DNA of 64,000 nucleotides, from assembly GCF_027568575.1 (NCBI RefSeq), contig NZ_JANUVP010000005.1. One strand, given 5' to 3'. The notes below the pieces were generated by a model. That model was not told the origin of the DNA, ran no database searches, and saw only the letters and a list, made by a program, of their open reading frames with translations. Below, piece by piece: positions 43,709 through 52,489 of this stretch. Source of the DNA: Caldifermentibacillus hisashii. GTDB lineage: Bacteria > Bacillota > Bacilli > Bacillales > Caldibacillaceae. The position numbers and the translations under genes were made by a program. How positions within the stretch are numbered: the stretch's first letter is position 1; every line of letters starts with the position of its first letter.

Positions 43709-44113
43709 ATGAATGAAAAAATTGAAGTGGGTAGTATTGTAAAAGGAAAAGTTTCAGGGATACAGCCGTATGGTGCGTTTATTGCAATCGGTGAGGATCG
43801 GCAAGGACTTATTCATATTTCTGAGATAACCAATGGGTATGTAAAAGATATTCATGATTATTTAGAAGTAGGCGATGAGGTTTCTGTTAAAGTTATAGCG
43901 ATTGATGAAGAGAGCGGAAAAATTAGTTTATCATTAAAGGCGGTTACCGATTCGGACCATAATGAAAAAAATCCCCGTCATAAGGAATATAATAAAGATC
44001 ATTTGGAAGAGTTACTTGCTTCATCCAGTCAAGGGTTTAATTCGCTGAAAGAAAAACTTACCGAGTGGATTGAAGAATCAAAAAAGAATGAAGGTATGAT
44101 TCAGAAGAAATAG
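43709..44113 (+). CDS. yugI: General stress protein 13, S1-domain RNA-binding protein YugI
   Basis: A 134-residue protein with one S1 domain at residues 5-75 (VGSIVKGKVSGIQPYGAFIAI, GLIHISEIT, VGDEVSVKVIAIDEESGKIS) and a charged C-terminal tail. GSP13 associates with ribosomes under stress. ATG 43709 after TTAGGAGTG is preferred to an in-frame ATG at 43682 that would precede that site. Confidence 0.9.
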   Translation: MNEKIEVGSIVKGKVSGIQPYGAFIAIGEDRQGLIHISEITNGYVKDIHDYLEVGDEVSVKVIAIDEESGKISLSLKAVTDSDHNEKNPRHKEYNKDHLEELLASSSQGFNSLKEKLTEWIEESKKNEGMIQKK

Positions 44114-44587
44114 TCGCTGTATAAGGATTTAATTTCGTCGATTTGCTCCATGAAATTTTTGATGATTCGGAATATCGTTACTTTACAACAGTATAGTATA
44201 TAGATGCTATACTTTTATTTGTTAAAAGAGGATTTCAAGAAGTTCGGGAAAAGCTTGAGTTTTTCTGCAATTGGCTGTATGGAGAATTTATGTTTAGGGG
44301 CTTGTGGTGACGGAATTACCATTGCCAAACATGTTTAGGAAAGGATGGGGAATTTTTTGACGAGGAGCTCAAAGTTGACTGCGTTACAATGCCAAACGTG
44401 TCAGGATAAATATGGAGAATTTTCAGAGGAACTAAACTTTCCTGCAATTCTTGGCGCAATTTCCCTCCTTTTGAAGACTTTCGTTTTACATTTTAAAAAA
44501 AGTGTGAATTTCCGGCAAGCGGCATATGATTGCCCTGTTGAGCTCTCGTGAGGATATGATAAACTATTGAATGAGAGGGGGAGAAAA
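44114..44587. other. yugI-rocD intergenic region with degenerate repeats
   Basis: Two similar segments, TTGCCAAACATGTTTAGGA (about 44320) and ATGCCAAACGTGTCAGGA (about 44390), each followed by an ATGG-G-GAATTTT stretch, suggest an old duplication. No gene was found. Confidence 0.4.
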
Positions 44588-45787
44588 ATGAAGGAACAAT
44601 TATCCGAAAGATTAATGGAACTGGCAGATAAATATGGAGCTCATAATTATCATCCGCTACCGATTGTTATTGCGGAAGCAGAAGGAGTATGGGTAAAGGA
44701 CCCTGAAGGAAAGAAATATTTGGATATGTTAAGTGCCTATTCTGCGGTTAATCAAGGTCATCGTCACCCAAAAATTATCCGCGCATTGAAAGAACAGGCA
44801 GATAAAGTAACACTTACATCAAGGGCTTTTCATAATGACCAGCTAGGGCCTTGGTGTGAAAAAGTTTCAAAATTAACCGGAAAAGATATGGTGTTACCAA
44901 TGAACACCGGAGCCGAAGCAGTTGAAACGGCATTTAAAGCTGCAAGACGTTGGGCTTATGATGTGAAAGGTGTCCGGCAAAATCAAGCTGAGATTATTGC
45001 TTGTGAAGGGAATTTTCACGGAAGGACGATGACAGCGGTTTCCTTATCATCCGAAGAGGAATATAAACGCGGTTTTGGACCCATGTTGCCGGGAATAAAA
45101 CGTATTCCGTATGGCGATATTGATGCGTTACAGGCTGCAATTTCACCAAATACTGCCGCTTTTCTGATTGAACCGATTCAGGGAGAAGCCGGTATTATCG
45201 TACCACCTGAAGGATTTCTTAAGAGAGCCTATGAAATTTGTAAAGAAAACAATATTTTGTTCATGGCTGATGAAATCCAATCCGGTTTAGGCAGAAGCGG
45301 TAAAATGTTTGCCTGTGATTGGGAAGGAGTCAAGCCGGATGTATATATTTTAGGAAAAGCACTTGGCGGAGGGGTTATGCCAATTTCTTGTGTAGCAGCC
45401 AATGATGACATACTTGGCGTTTTCAATCCGGGTTCGCACGGTTCGACATTTGGCGGTAATCCATTGGCCTGTGCCGTTTCCATTGCAGCCCTTGATGTAA
45501 TTGTGGAGGAAGATTTACCTGCACGTTCATTAGAACTGGGGGAATATTTTATCGGTAAATTGAAGACGATTTCAAATCCCCATATAAAAGAAGTTCGGGG
45601 ACGTGGCTTGTTTATTGGTGTTGAACTGGATGAACCGGCACGTCTGTATTGTGAACAACTGAAAGAGGTCGGGCTACTTTGTAAAGAAACCCATGAAAAT
45701 GTTATTCGATTTGCCCCACCACTTATTATCACAAAGGACGAATTGGACTGGGCATTTGATAAAATTGAAAATGTACTTCACTCTTGA
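44588..45787 (+). CDS. rocD: Ornithine aminotransferase
   Basis: A 399-residue class III aminotransferase. PLP motifs are MNTGAEAVETAFKAARRW, GNFHGRTMTAVSLS, LFMADEIQSGLGRSGKMFACDWEGV and the Schiff-base Lys in ILGKALGGGVMPIS. The Tyr/Asn residues in SAYSAVNQGH fit ornithine:oxo-acid transaminase. It converts ornithine and 2-oxoglutarate to glutamate semialdehyde and glutamate, linking arginine and proline pools. No other roc genes are adjacent; in B. subtilis this slot between yugI and yuzA holds the unrelated alaRT genes. GAGAGGGGGAG precedes the ATG. Confidence 0.93.
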   Translation: MKEQLSERLMELADKYGAHNYHPLPIVIAEAEGVWVKDPEGKKYLDMLSAYSAVNQGHRHPKIIRALKEQADKVTLTSRAFHNDQLGPWCEKVSKLTGKDMVLPMNTGAEAVETAFKAARRWAYDVKGVRQNQAEIIACEGNFHGRTMTAVSLSSEEEYKRGFGPMLPGIKRIPYGDIDALQAAISPNTAAFLIEPIQGEAGIIVPPEGFLKRAYEICKENNILFMADEIQSGLGRSGKMFACDWEGVKPDVYILGKALGGGVMPISCVAANDDILGVFNPGSHGSTFGGNPLACAVSIAALDVIVEEDLPARSLELGEYFIGKLKTISNPHIKEVRGRGLFIGVELDEPARLYCEQLKEVGLLCKETHENVIRFAPPLIITKDELDWAFDKIENVLHS

Positions 45788-45810
45788 AGCACTGTTTCCT
45801 TAACGTACTA

Positions 45811-45844
45811 AAAAAACCGGTTGGCATATAGCCCCGGTTTTTTT
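45811..45844 (+). terminator. Terminator after rocD
   Basis: AAAAACCGG pairs with CCGGTTTTT with an extra GG/CC inside, and a T run follows. Confidence 0.8.
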
Positions 45845-45975
45845 AGCTAATAGCAGGACTTTCCTAACGCTGCACTAGAGTGACTTCGGTAGCATTACCT
45901 CGCAAGCGAAAATGTTTTTTCGCTGAACTACGGCTCTGCTCTCGCATAAAGGCTCGGACGCCCGAGTTTTCTTTA
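45845..45975 (+). repeat. Dispersed composite repeat, copy 3
   Basis: AGCTAATAGC, TTTCCTAACGC, then GAACTACGGCTCTGCTCTCGC and CTCGG-ACGC-CCGAG with TTTTCTTTA. This copy carries an insertion of about 50 bp relative to copy 2 and stands between rocD and converging yuzA. Confidence 0.65.
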
Positions 45976-45990
45976 CTTTCAGATACGATA

Positions 45991-46224
45991 TTATCTGGTT
46001 GTTCTTGGTTCAGCGGAACGTTCTACTTCTCCATTTGACATGAACAAGAGACCAAGATTAATTAACCCGGCAATACCAACAAGGCTGTAAACAATACGAG
46101 AAATTAACGAAGATTGTCCGCCAAAGATTGCGGCCACCAAGTCAAATTGAAATAAACCGATTAGCCCCCAGTTGATTGCTCCGATAATGGTTAACAATAG
46201 TGCGATTCGCTGTAAACCGCTCAT
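45991..46224 (-). CDS. yuzA: DUF378 membrane protein YuzA
   Basis: 77 residues with two membrane helices and the family start RIALLLTIIGAINWGLIGLFQFD followed by IVYSLVGIAGLINLGLLF. Function is unknown. AGGGATAATT upstream gives the ribosome site for the ATG. Confidence 0.9.
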   Translation of the reverse strand: MSGLQRIALLLTIIGAINWGLIGLFQFDLVAAIFGGQSSLISRIVYSLVGIAGLINLGLLFMSNGEVERSAEPRTTR

Positions 46225-46363
46225 AATTATCCCTCCAATAGTAAAAAATCATTTCATTAATAGAATGGTGAAAAAATAGAAAATCTATGCATGTGAAGTA
46301 AAAAAAACTTAATATAACTTGGTAAAACTTTATATTATAATGGAAAATAAGGAGGCGATTGAT

Positions 46364-47527
46364 ATGAGAAATTTTACATATTATAATCCGACAAAGTTAA
46401 TATTCGGTCGGGGAACAGTAGAAAAACTACGAGATGAAGTCCCGAAATATGGAAAAAAAGTGCTGCTTGTATACGGCGGCGGCAGCATTAAGAAAAATGG
46501 TCTTTATGATCAAGTTGTCGGCATACTGAATGATATCAACGCGGAAATTTATGAAGTGAGCGGTGTTGAACCGAATCCAAGAATCTCAACGGTTCGAAGA
46601 GGAGTCGATATTTGTAAAAAGGAAGGGATTGAATTTCTTTTAGCCGTTGGTGGTGGCAGTGTCATCGATTGTACAAAAGCGATTGCGGCAGGCAGCAAAT
46701 ATGACGGTGATGCGTGGGACCTTGTTATTAAAAAAGCGCCTGTATCAGATGCCCTACCTTTTGGAACAATACTAACATTAGCGGCAACAGGATCAGAAAT
46801 GAATTCCGGATCCGTAATCACAAATTGGGAGACAAAAGAAAAGTACGGCTGGGGATCCCCATTTGTTTTTCCAAAATTTTCAATCCTAGATCCGGTTAAT
46901 ACATTCACTGTTCCGAAAAATCAAACCATTTACGGTGTTGTGGATATGATGGCCCACACATTTGAACATTATTTCCACCTAGATGAAAATACGCCATTGC
47001 AAGACCGGATGTGTGAGTCGCTTTTACAAACAGTGATGGAAACAGCACCAAAATTACTCAATGATTTGGAAAACTACGAGTACAGGGAAACGATTTTGTA
47101 CTGTGGAACGATGGCGTTAAATGGGATGGTGCAAATGGGCTTCCGCGGTGACTGGGCAACGCATAATCTCGAACATGCCGTATCAGCTGTCTATGATATT
47201 CCACATGGTGGGGGATTAGCGATTCTTTTCCCGAACTGGATGAAGCATAATTTACACGTAAAACCGGAACGCTTCAAACAACTGGCCGTACGCGTATTTG
47301 GGGTCGATCCAACCGGAAAAGCTGATGAACAGGTCGGACTTGCAGGTATTGAAAAATTACGAGAATTTTGGAATAGCATCGGTGCTCCAAGCCGCCTGTC
47401 CGATTATGGCATTGACGACAGCAAAATTGATTTGCTTGTAGACCGGGCTATGAAAAACGGGGAATATGGCAATTTCACGAGATTAAATGCAGAAGATACA
47501 GAAGCAATTTATCGGGCAAGCTTATAA
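46364..47527 (+). CDS. yugJ: Iron-type alcohol (butanol) dehydrogenase, YugJ/YugK-like
   Basis: A 387-residue group III alcohol dehydrogenase. GGGSVIDCTKAIAAG binds NAD(P); the metal ligands lie in VVDMMAHTFEHYF and WATHNLEHAVSAVYDIPHGGGL (Asp and three His). It oxidises or reduces short-chain alcohols and aldehydes, fitting fermentation together with ldh. GGAGGCGATTGAT precedes ATG 46364. The neighbours yuzA and pgi match the B. subtilis yug order, which has two paralogues, yugJ and yugK; here there is one. Confidence 0.9.
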   Translation: MRNFTYYNPTKLIFGRGTVEKLRDEVPKYGKKVLLVYGGGSIKKNGLYDQVVGILNDINAEIYEVSGVEPNPRISTVRRGVDICKKEGIEFLLAVGGGSVIDCTKAIAAGSKYDGDAWDLVIKKAPVSDALPFGTILTLAATGSEMNSGSVITNWETKEKYGWGSPFVFPKFSILDPVNTFTVPKNQTIYGVVDMMAHTFEHYFHLDENTPLQDRMCESLLQTVMETAPKLLNDLENYEYRETILYCGTMALNGMVQMGFRGDWATHNLEHAVSAVYDIPHGGGLAILFPNWMKHNLHVKPERFKQLAVRVFGVDPTGKADEQVGLAGIEKLREFWNSIGAPSRLSDYGIDDSKIDLLVDRAMKNGEYGNFTRLNAEDTEAIYRASL

Positions 47528-47637
47528 ATTTGACAATTCTTTAACAATACATACCGTTTTTCTTCCAAAGCTTGCCAATTCCATCTTCATTCGCTAGAGT
47601 AAAATAGAATAAGAAGTTACAGGAGGTTAGTTCTGAC

Positions 47638-48993
47638 ATGACACATATTCAATTTGATTATTCAAAAGCGTTATCGTTTTTTAAACCACATGAATTAACG
47701 CAAATGAAAGATTTAGTAAAAGTTTCACACCATGCCTTACATGAAGGAACCGGTGCCGGCAACGATTTTCGCGGCTGGATTGATCTGCCGGTTAACTATG
47801 ATAAAGAAGAATTTGCCCGGATATTAAAAGCAGCTGAAAAAATTAAAAACGACTCCGATGTATTGATCGTTATCGGAATAGGCGGTTCTTATCTCGGCGC
47901 CCGTGCAGCCATTGAAATGTTGAATCATAGTTTTTACAATGCTATGCCAAAAGAAAAACGCGGTGGTACTCCGCAAGTAATTTTTGCCGGAAACAATATC
48001 AGTTCCAGTTATTTAACGGATGTGATTGATTTACTTGAGGGGAAAGACTGGTCCATCAATGTGATTTCAAAATCCGGTACAACGACGGAACCGGCTATTG
48101 CTTTCCGGATCTTTCGTAAACTTTTACAAGAAAAATACGGAGTGGATGAAGCACGAAAAAGGATCTATGCAACAACAGACCGGGCTCGTGGCGCTTTGAA
48201 AACTTTAGCTACGGAAGAAGGCTATGAAACCTTTGTTGTACCGGATGATATTGGTGGGAGATACTCAGTATTGACTGCGGTCGGACTTCTGCCTATCGCC
48301 GTAAGTGGCGTCAATATTGAAGAGATGATGAAGGGAGCAGCCAAAGCACGTGAAGATTTTGCCAGCTCGGAATTGGAAGAAAACCTGGCTTATCAATACG
48401 CTGCCGTCCGTAATATTTTATATAATAAAGGCAAAACCATTGAAATGCTCATTAATTATGAACCGGGTTTGCAATATTTCGCTGAATGGTGGAAACAACT
48501 ATTTGGTGAAAGTGAAGGAAAAGACCAAAAAGGAATTTATCCTTCTTCGGCAAACTTTTCAACGGACTTGCACTCTTTAGGTCAATACGTGCAAGAAGGC
48601 CGTCGCGACATATTTGAAACAGTCATTAAAGTGGACAAACCTCGCCATGAATTGGTGATTGAAGCTGAAGACAACGATTTAGACGGTTTAAACTACTTGG
48701 CTGGAAAAACAGTTGATTTTGTCAACACCAAAGCTTTTGAAGGAACGATTTTGGCCCACACAGACGGAAATGTACCAAACTTAGTTGTGACAATTCCGCA
48801 AATGGATGCCTACACATTCGGTTACTTAGTCTACTTCTTTGAAAAGGCTTGTGCTATAAGTGGTTACTTACTTGGCGTCAACCCATTCGACCAACCGGGT
48901 GTTGAAGCATACAAAGTCAACATGTTCGCTTTACTTGGCAAACCGGGCTTTGAAGAAAAGAAGGCTGAATTGGAAAAACGTTTGCAGTCGTAA
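47638..48993 (+). CDS. pgi: Glucose-6-phosphate isomerase
   Basis: A 451-residue bacterial-type PGI. IGIGGSYLGARAAIEML, VISKSGTTTEPAIAFR, the signature DIGGRYSVLTAVGLLP and FSTDLHSLGQYVQEG with the catalytic Glu/His are all present. It interconverts glucose-6-phosphate and fructose-6-phosphate in glycolysis. CAGGAGG precedes the ATG. Confidence 0.96.
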   Translation: MTHIQFDYSKALSFFKPHELTQMKDLVKVSHHALHEGTGAGNDFRGWIDLPVNYDKEEFARILKAAEKIKNDSDVLIVIGIGGSYLGARAAIEMLNHSFYNAMPKEKRGGTPQVIFAGNNISSSYLTDVIDLLEGKDWSINVISKSGTTTEPAIAFRIFRKLLQEKYGVDEARKRIYATTDRARGALKTLATEEGYETFVVPDDIGGRYSVLTAVGLLPIAVSGVNIEEMMKGAAKAREDFASSELEENLAYQYAAVRNILYNKGKTIEMLINYEPGLQYFAEWWKQLFGESEGKDQKGIYPSSANFSTDLHSLGQYVQEGRRDIFETVIKVDKPRHELVIEAEDNDLDGLNYLAGKTVDFVNTKAFEGTILAHTDGNVPNLVVTIPQMDAYTFGYLVYFFEKACAISGYLLGVNPFDQPGVEAYKVNMFALLGKPGFEEKKAELEKRLQS

Positions 48994-49051
48994 TATATAG
49001 ACTGGTAAGATGGTTGCCTAATTATCTGTGTCAACATGTCGATATTATTGG

Positions 49052-49096
49052 GAAAACCGGATGCGATAAATCAATGTATTCGGTTTTCATTTTTTT
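49052..49096 (+). terminator. Terminator after pgi
   Basis: GAAAACCG-GAT pairs with AT-T-CGGTTTTC and seven Ts follow. Confidence 0.65.
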
Positions 49097-49134
49097 AGCA
49101 AAAATACCGAGGTGCCTTAAAAAATACAAGAATT

Positions 49135-49162
49135 TTGGGTAAGGATACAATTATGTTATGAT
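49135..49162 (+). promoter_or_regulatory. Promoter for the PTS EIIA gene
   Basis: TTGGGT (49135), 16-bp spacer, TATGAT (49157-49162). A GCATCC-N10-GGATGC hairpin follows at 49199-49220 in the leader. Confidence 0.5.
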
Positions 49163-49298
49163 AAAATAATAAGTACGTGTTCACAATAAGGAAGAAGCGC
49201 ATCCTTGGAATATCGGATGCAAGCTTATAAATTTTCTTTAAAGTTTTTGAACATTCTCTAAACAATAAAAACACTTGCGATTTAAAGGAAGGATTTCT

Positions 49299-49808
49299 AT
49301 GTTTAAAAAATTTTTCAGCAAGAATACAACCATACCGAAAACGATAGAGTTAAAAGCATATGCTTCAGGTACTATCGTGAAATTAGAAGATGTACCTGAC
49401 CCCGTTTTTTCAGAAAAAATGATGGGGGATGGAATTGCGATTGAACCAATAGAAGGAAAAATCGTATCGCCTGTGGATGGAGAAATAATTCAAGTTTTCC
49501 CGACAAAACATGCAATAGGCATTAAAACCAATAATGGTGTTGAAATTTTAATTCACATCGGCTTGGAAACAGTTGCTATGAATGGTGAAGGATTTAATGC
49601 CCATGTTAGCCAGGGAGAAAAAGTAAAAGTTGGCGATGTTCTTGTAACGTTTGACCTGGAGTTGGTTAAGGAAAAGGCAAAAAGTACAATCATTCCAATT
49701 ATCATAACAAATACGGATAAAATGGAGAAAATTGAAAAACCGATTTTATCCGGAAAAGTGCAAGCAGCGGATCAAGTTATCCTAACGGCATCCGTATTAA
49801 ATTCTTAA
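49299..49808 (+). CDS. PTS glucose-type EIIA component
   Basis: A free-standing 169-residue EIIA-Glc. IVSPVDGEIIQVFPTKHAIGI carries the first active-site His, and EILIHIGLETVAMNGEGF the phosphorylated His. It receives phosphate from HPr and passes it to an EIIBC sugar permease, none of which is encoded nearby; it resembles B. subtilis YpqE. ATG 49299 after AAGGAAGG is used. Confidence 0.92.
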   Translation: MFKKFFSKNTTIPKTIELKAYASGTIVKLEDVPDPVFSEKMMGDGIAIEPIEGKIVSPVDGEIIQVFPTKHAIGIKTNNGVEILIHIGLETVAMNGEGFNAHVSQGEKVKVGDVLVTFDLELVKEKAKSTIIPIIITNTDKMEKIEKPILSGKVQAADQVILTASVLNS

Positions 49809-49837
49809 CTGAAAAATCGATTTTTCTTTAAACAAAA

Positions 49838-49866
49838 GGGCTTTCTTGATACAGAAGGCCCTATTT
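49838..49866 (+). terminator. Terminator after the EIIA gene
   Basis: AGGGC-T-TTCT pairs with AGAA-G-GCCCT over a 6-nt loop, followed by ATTTT. Confidence 0.65.
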
Positions 49867-49878
49867 TAATCTTTTAAA

Positions 49879-49947
49879 ATCCCCGTAAGCTAAGCCCCCA
49901 AGTTTAAGGGTTTAAGATAGATTGGGGGTGCCGCATGTGTCGGGGAT
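49879..49947. repeat. Two-tier hairpin, possible IS200/IS605-like end remnant
   Basis: Outer arms ATCCCCG/CGGGGAT and inner arms CCCCCAA/TTGGGGG enclose a 20-nt loop. AAGCCCCCA...TGGGGGTG-type hairpins mark ends of IS200/IS605 elements, but no transposase is present, so the identity is uncertain. Confidence 0.35.
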
Positions 49948-49992
49948 AACGACTTCCCCTTACCAATGTTGGACGTGTCAATTCCGAAAAAA

Positions 49993-50991
49993 TTATTGCT
50001 GACGAACAATTACCAACAATTGATCGCTTGGTAACAATACTGTTTCTTTTGCAGGAGCAATTTCTGTTTTTTCTCCTCTTTTAAAACCAAGAAGAATTTT
50101 TTGTTCCTCTAGGCAAATGTTAACTGCAGATTCAAACGTATGTCCACTTAAACTTTTATCTTCAATAAAAGTTAGTTCTACCCCGTGGTACGTGTCGAGT
50201 AAATTTAAAATAGCATCCGATATGCCGTGAGAAAGCATGGTATGATTCATAACTGCACTTACTATTTTATTTGATTGGATGATTTCATCGGAACCTGCTC
50301 TTTTTGCATTAATCACTTGTTCATCGGTCAAAATTTCTGCAATGCAATAAATTTGCGGGACCAACCCTTTAATGGCCACAATAGATAATATCGTATTCAT
50401 ATCCGAACTGTATTCCGACATTGTTGGGTTGGCTGTGATTAAGATAAGACTCGCTTCTTTCACATTCGCTTGGTGCAAGATCGTATCAGACGTTGCGCTT
50501 CCTTTTATAAAAAGGACATTTGTTCCCTTTGCAAACGGACTTTCTTTTAAGGTGGAATCAATCAAAACAATAGATTGATTCGGATGAATTTTTTTATAGG
50601 ATTCAATAATTTCCCGTGACCTCTCATTCCAACCTACAATAATAAAATGATGTTTCCAATGGACTTGGGCTGTTCCCTTTATTATGGCATTTTCTTTTTT
50701 AACAGTAGTTGAAGCAATGGCAGCAAAGTAAGAAGCAACGAGTCCGGCACCGGAAAAAATTAGTAGCATGGCAACGATTCGACCTTTCACTGTTCCAGGT
50801 ACAAAATCACCGTATCCAACAGTAGAAGTTGTAACAATTGCCCACCAAATCCCGTCAAAAATGGTGGGAAAATTATCCGGCTCAATAAAATGAATGATCG
50901 TGCCAAAGGCAATTAATATAAAAATCACGATAAATAATAACCGAACAACATACGGAAAACGTAAAAACCAATGGAAAATATGCAAATTCAT
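49993..50991 (-). CDS. yugO: Potassium channel protein YugO (RCK/TrkA-N)
   Basis: A 332-residue channel. Two helices flank the pore: LLFIVIFILIAFGTIIHF, pore helix FDGIWWAIVTTSTVGYGDF with the K+ selectivity filter, then IVAMLLIFSGAGLVASYFA. An RCK domain follows (HFIIVGWNERSREIIE, DSTLKESPF) and a TrkA-C-like end. In B. subtilis YugO releases K+ in biofilm electrical signalling. No mstX gene is visible upstream. GAGGAG precedes the ATG. Confidence 0.92.
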   Translation of the reverse strand: MNLHIFHWFLRFPYVVRLLFIVIFILIAFGTIIHFIEPDNFPTIFDGIWWAIVTTSTVGYGDFVPGTVKGRIVAMLLIFSGAGLVASYFAAIASTTVKKENAIIKGTAQVHWKHHFIIVGWNERSREIIESYKKIHPNQSIVLIDSTLKESPFAKGTNVLFIKGSATSDTILHQANVKEASLILITANPTMSEYSSDMNTILSIVAIKGLVPQIYCIAEILTDEQVINAKRAGSDEIIQSNKIVSAVMNHTMLSHGISDAILNLLDTYHGVELTFIEDKSLSGHTFESAVNICLEEQKILLGFKRGEKTEIAPAKETVLLPSDQLLVIVRQQ

Positions 50992-51079
50992 ATACGTCTC
51001 CTCTTGTTGAAATATATAATATCCATTATCACCCTTGTCAAAAAAGTTTATTCTATATGTTGGTTTTAAAAAAATTTTG

Positions 51080-51109
51080 TTGACGATAAGCCTAATTTAG
51101 GAATATGAT
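51080..51109 (+). promoter_or_regulatory. Promoter upstream of the dipeptidase gene
   Basis: TTGACG (51080-51085), 18-bp spacer, TATGAT (51104-51109). The leader of nearly 200 nt contains a weak hairpin (GGGTA...TACC, about 51178-51202) followed by a run of eight Ts. Confidence 0.5.
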
Positions 51110-51309
51110 TTATCAATAAAAAATGTAAAAGAAAGGGTGTCTCATCTGGCATGTTCAAAAAGAAGGTTAAAAGTTTGCGGGTACTAAGCTTTGAATACCG
51201 GAGCATTTTTTTTCATAAGCAAGACAAAAACTATTTTTCCTGACTTTTTGAATCTGCTCGAAAGAAAACCTACTTAATCAACTTTAAGGAAAGCATGGAG
51301 GGTTAATTA

Positions 51310-52239
51310 ATGGAAGTCATTGATCTTCATTGTGATGCATTAATGAAATTATCAGAAGCAAAAGGAAAATTATCCTTTCGAAATAGTAGTGAATTGGATA
51401 CAAATTTAACTAGACTACAAAAAGGGAAGATAAAAATTCAAGCTTTTGCGATTTTTATTGAGCCGAATTTGGAGTCTGATCAAAAATTCCAGGAAGCATT
51501 GGATCAGATAGATTATTTTTATGAAGAGGTACTTAGAAAAAATTCGGAAATGAAACATTTAAAATCTTGGTCTGACTTTAATCATTTACAGGATGGGGAA
51601 ATCGGTGCTTTTTTAACGTTGGAAGGGGTTGATGCAATCGGTAATGACTTGAAAAAGCTGCGAACATTATTCCAATTGGGTGTTATGTCGGTTGGCTTGA
51701 CATGGAATAATGCCAATTTAGCTGCCGATGGTGCCGGAGAACCGCGAGGCAGGGGTTTGACATTATTAGGAAAAGAAATTGTTTATCTTAATAATGAAAG
51801 GAGAGTATTTACCGATGTTTCCCATTTATCGGAGCGAGGGTTTTGGGATGTGATGGAGTTGGCGGAATACCCGATTGCCAGCCATTCCAATGCAAAAGCA
51901 CTATGCGACCACCCGCGGAACTTGTCAGATGAACAGGCAAGAGCGATGTTTGAAAAAGACGGTCTTATCCATGTTGTTTACAACCCGCCATTTATTACAG
52001 AAAATGGCAAAGCGAGTATTGATGATTTGATAAAACATATTGATCATTTTTGTTCATTAGGCGGGGTCAAACATATTGGTCTCGGATCCGACTTTGACGG
52101 AATTTTTCATAAAGTAAAAGGTTTGGAAAATACGGGGATGACACAGAACCTGATTTTAAAGCTGCTCAAGTACTATAAAGAAGAGGAAGTCCGTGGCTTT
52201 GCCTATCAAAACTTTTTGGATCATCTTCCTATAGTTTGA
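51310..52239 (+). CDS. Membrane-type (renal) dipeptidase, peptidase M19 family
   Basis: A 309-residue zinc dipeptidase of amidohydrolase fold. IDLHCDALMKL supplies the HxD ligands, FLTLEGVDAIG the bridging Glu, ASHSNAKALCDHPRNLSD the His/Arg region and HIGLGSDFDGIF the late Asp. It hydrolyses dipeptides, including D-amino-acid-containing ones; cytosolic here as no signal is seen. GGAGGG precedes the ATG. Confidence 0.9.
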   Translation: MEVIDLHCDALMKLSEAKGKLSFRNSSELDTNLTRLQKGKIKIQAFAIFIEPNLESDQKFQEALDQIDYFYEEVLRKNSEMKHLKSWSDFNHLQDGEIGAFLTLEGVDAIGNDLKKLRTLFQLGVMSVGLTWNNANLAADGAGEPRGRGLTLLGKEIVYLNNERRVFTDVSHLSERGFWDVMELAEYPIASHSNAKALCDHPRNLSDEQARAMFEKDGLIHVVYNPPFITENGKASIDDLIKHIDHFCSLGGVKHIGLGSDFDGIFHKVKGLENTGMTQNLILKLLKYYKEEEVRGFAYQNFLDHLPIV

Positions 52240-52359
52240 CCCTAAGAAATTTATAGACGATAGATGATTATCTGCCGGAGAAATTAATCCTGATCCGAGA
52301 AGAATTGCCTGATTTTGTTGGGGAGACAAATTCTCTTTGACGATTTTGCGGATATTAAG

Positions 52360-52478
52360 GAGGCCACTGAAAAAGTTCGAAATAATCTTGCTAAACACCG
52401 TATTTAGATGTATTCCCGAGTTTTATCATACTATATATTATGTTAGTAAAACTTTTTAAATCGTTTTTCAGTGGCCTC
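52360..52478. mobile_element. MITE-like element, copy 2 (119 bp)
   Basis: Perfect 15-bp terminal inverted repeats GAGGCCACTGAAAAA / TTTTTCAGTGGCCTC. The interior shares AATCTTGCTAAACACC and TTAGATGTATT with copy 1. No clear target duplication remains. Confidence 0.75.
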
Positions 52479-52489
52479 GGGATTGACCT

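Noticed and set aside
45229..45732. 167-codon minus-strand frame inside rocD
   Set aside because: It is a shadow of the rocD coding sequence, without a ribosome site or protein-like composition.
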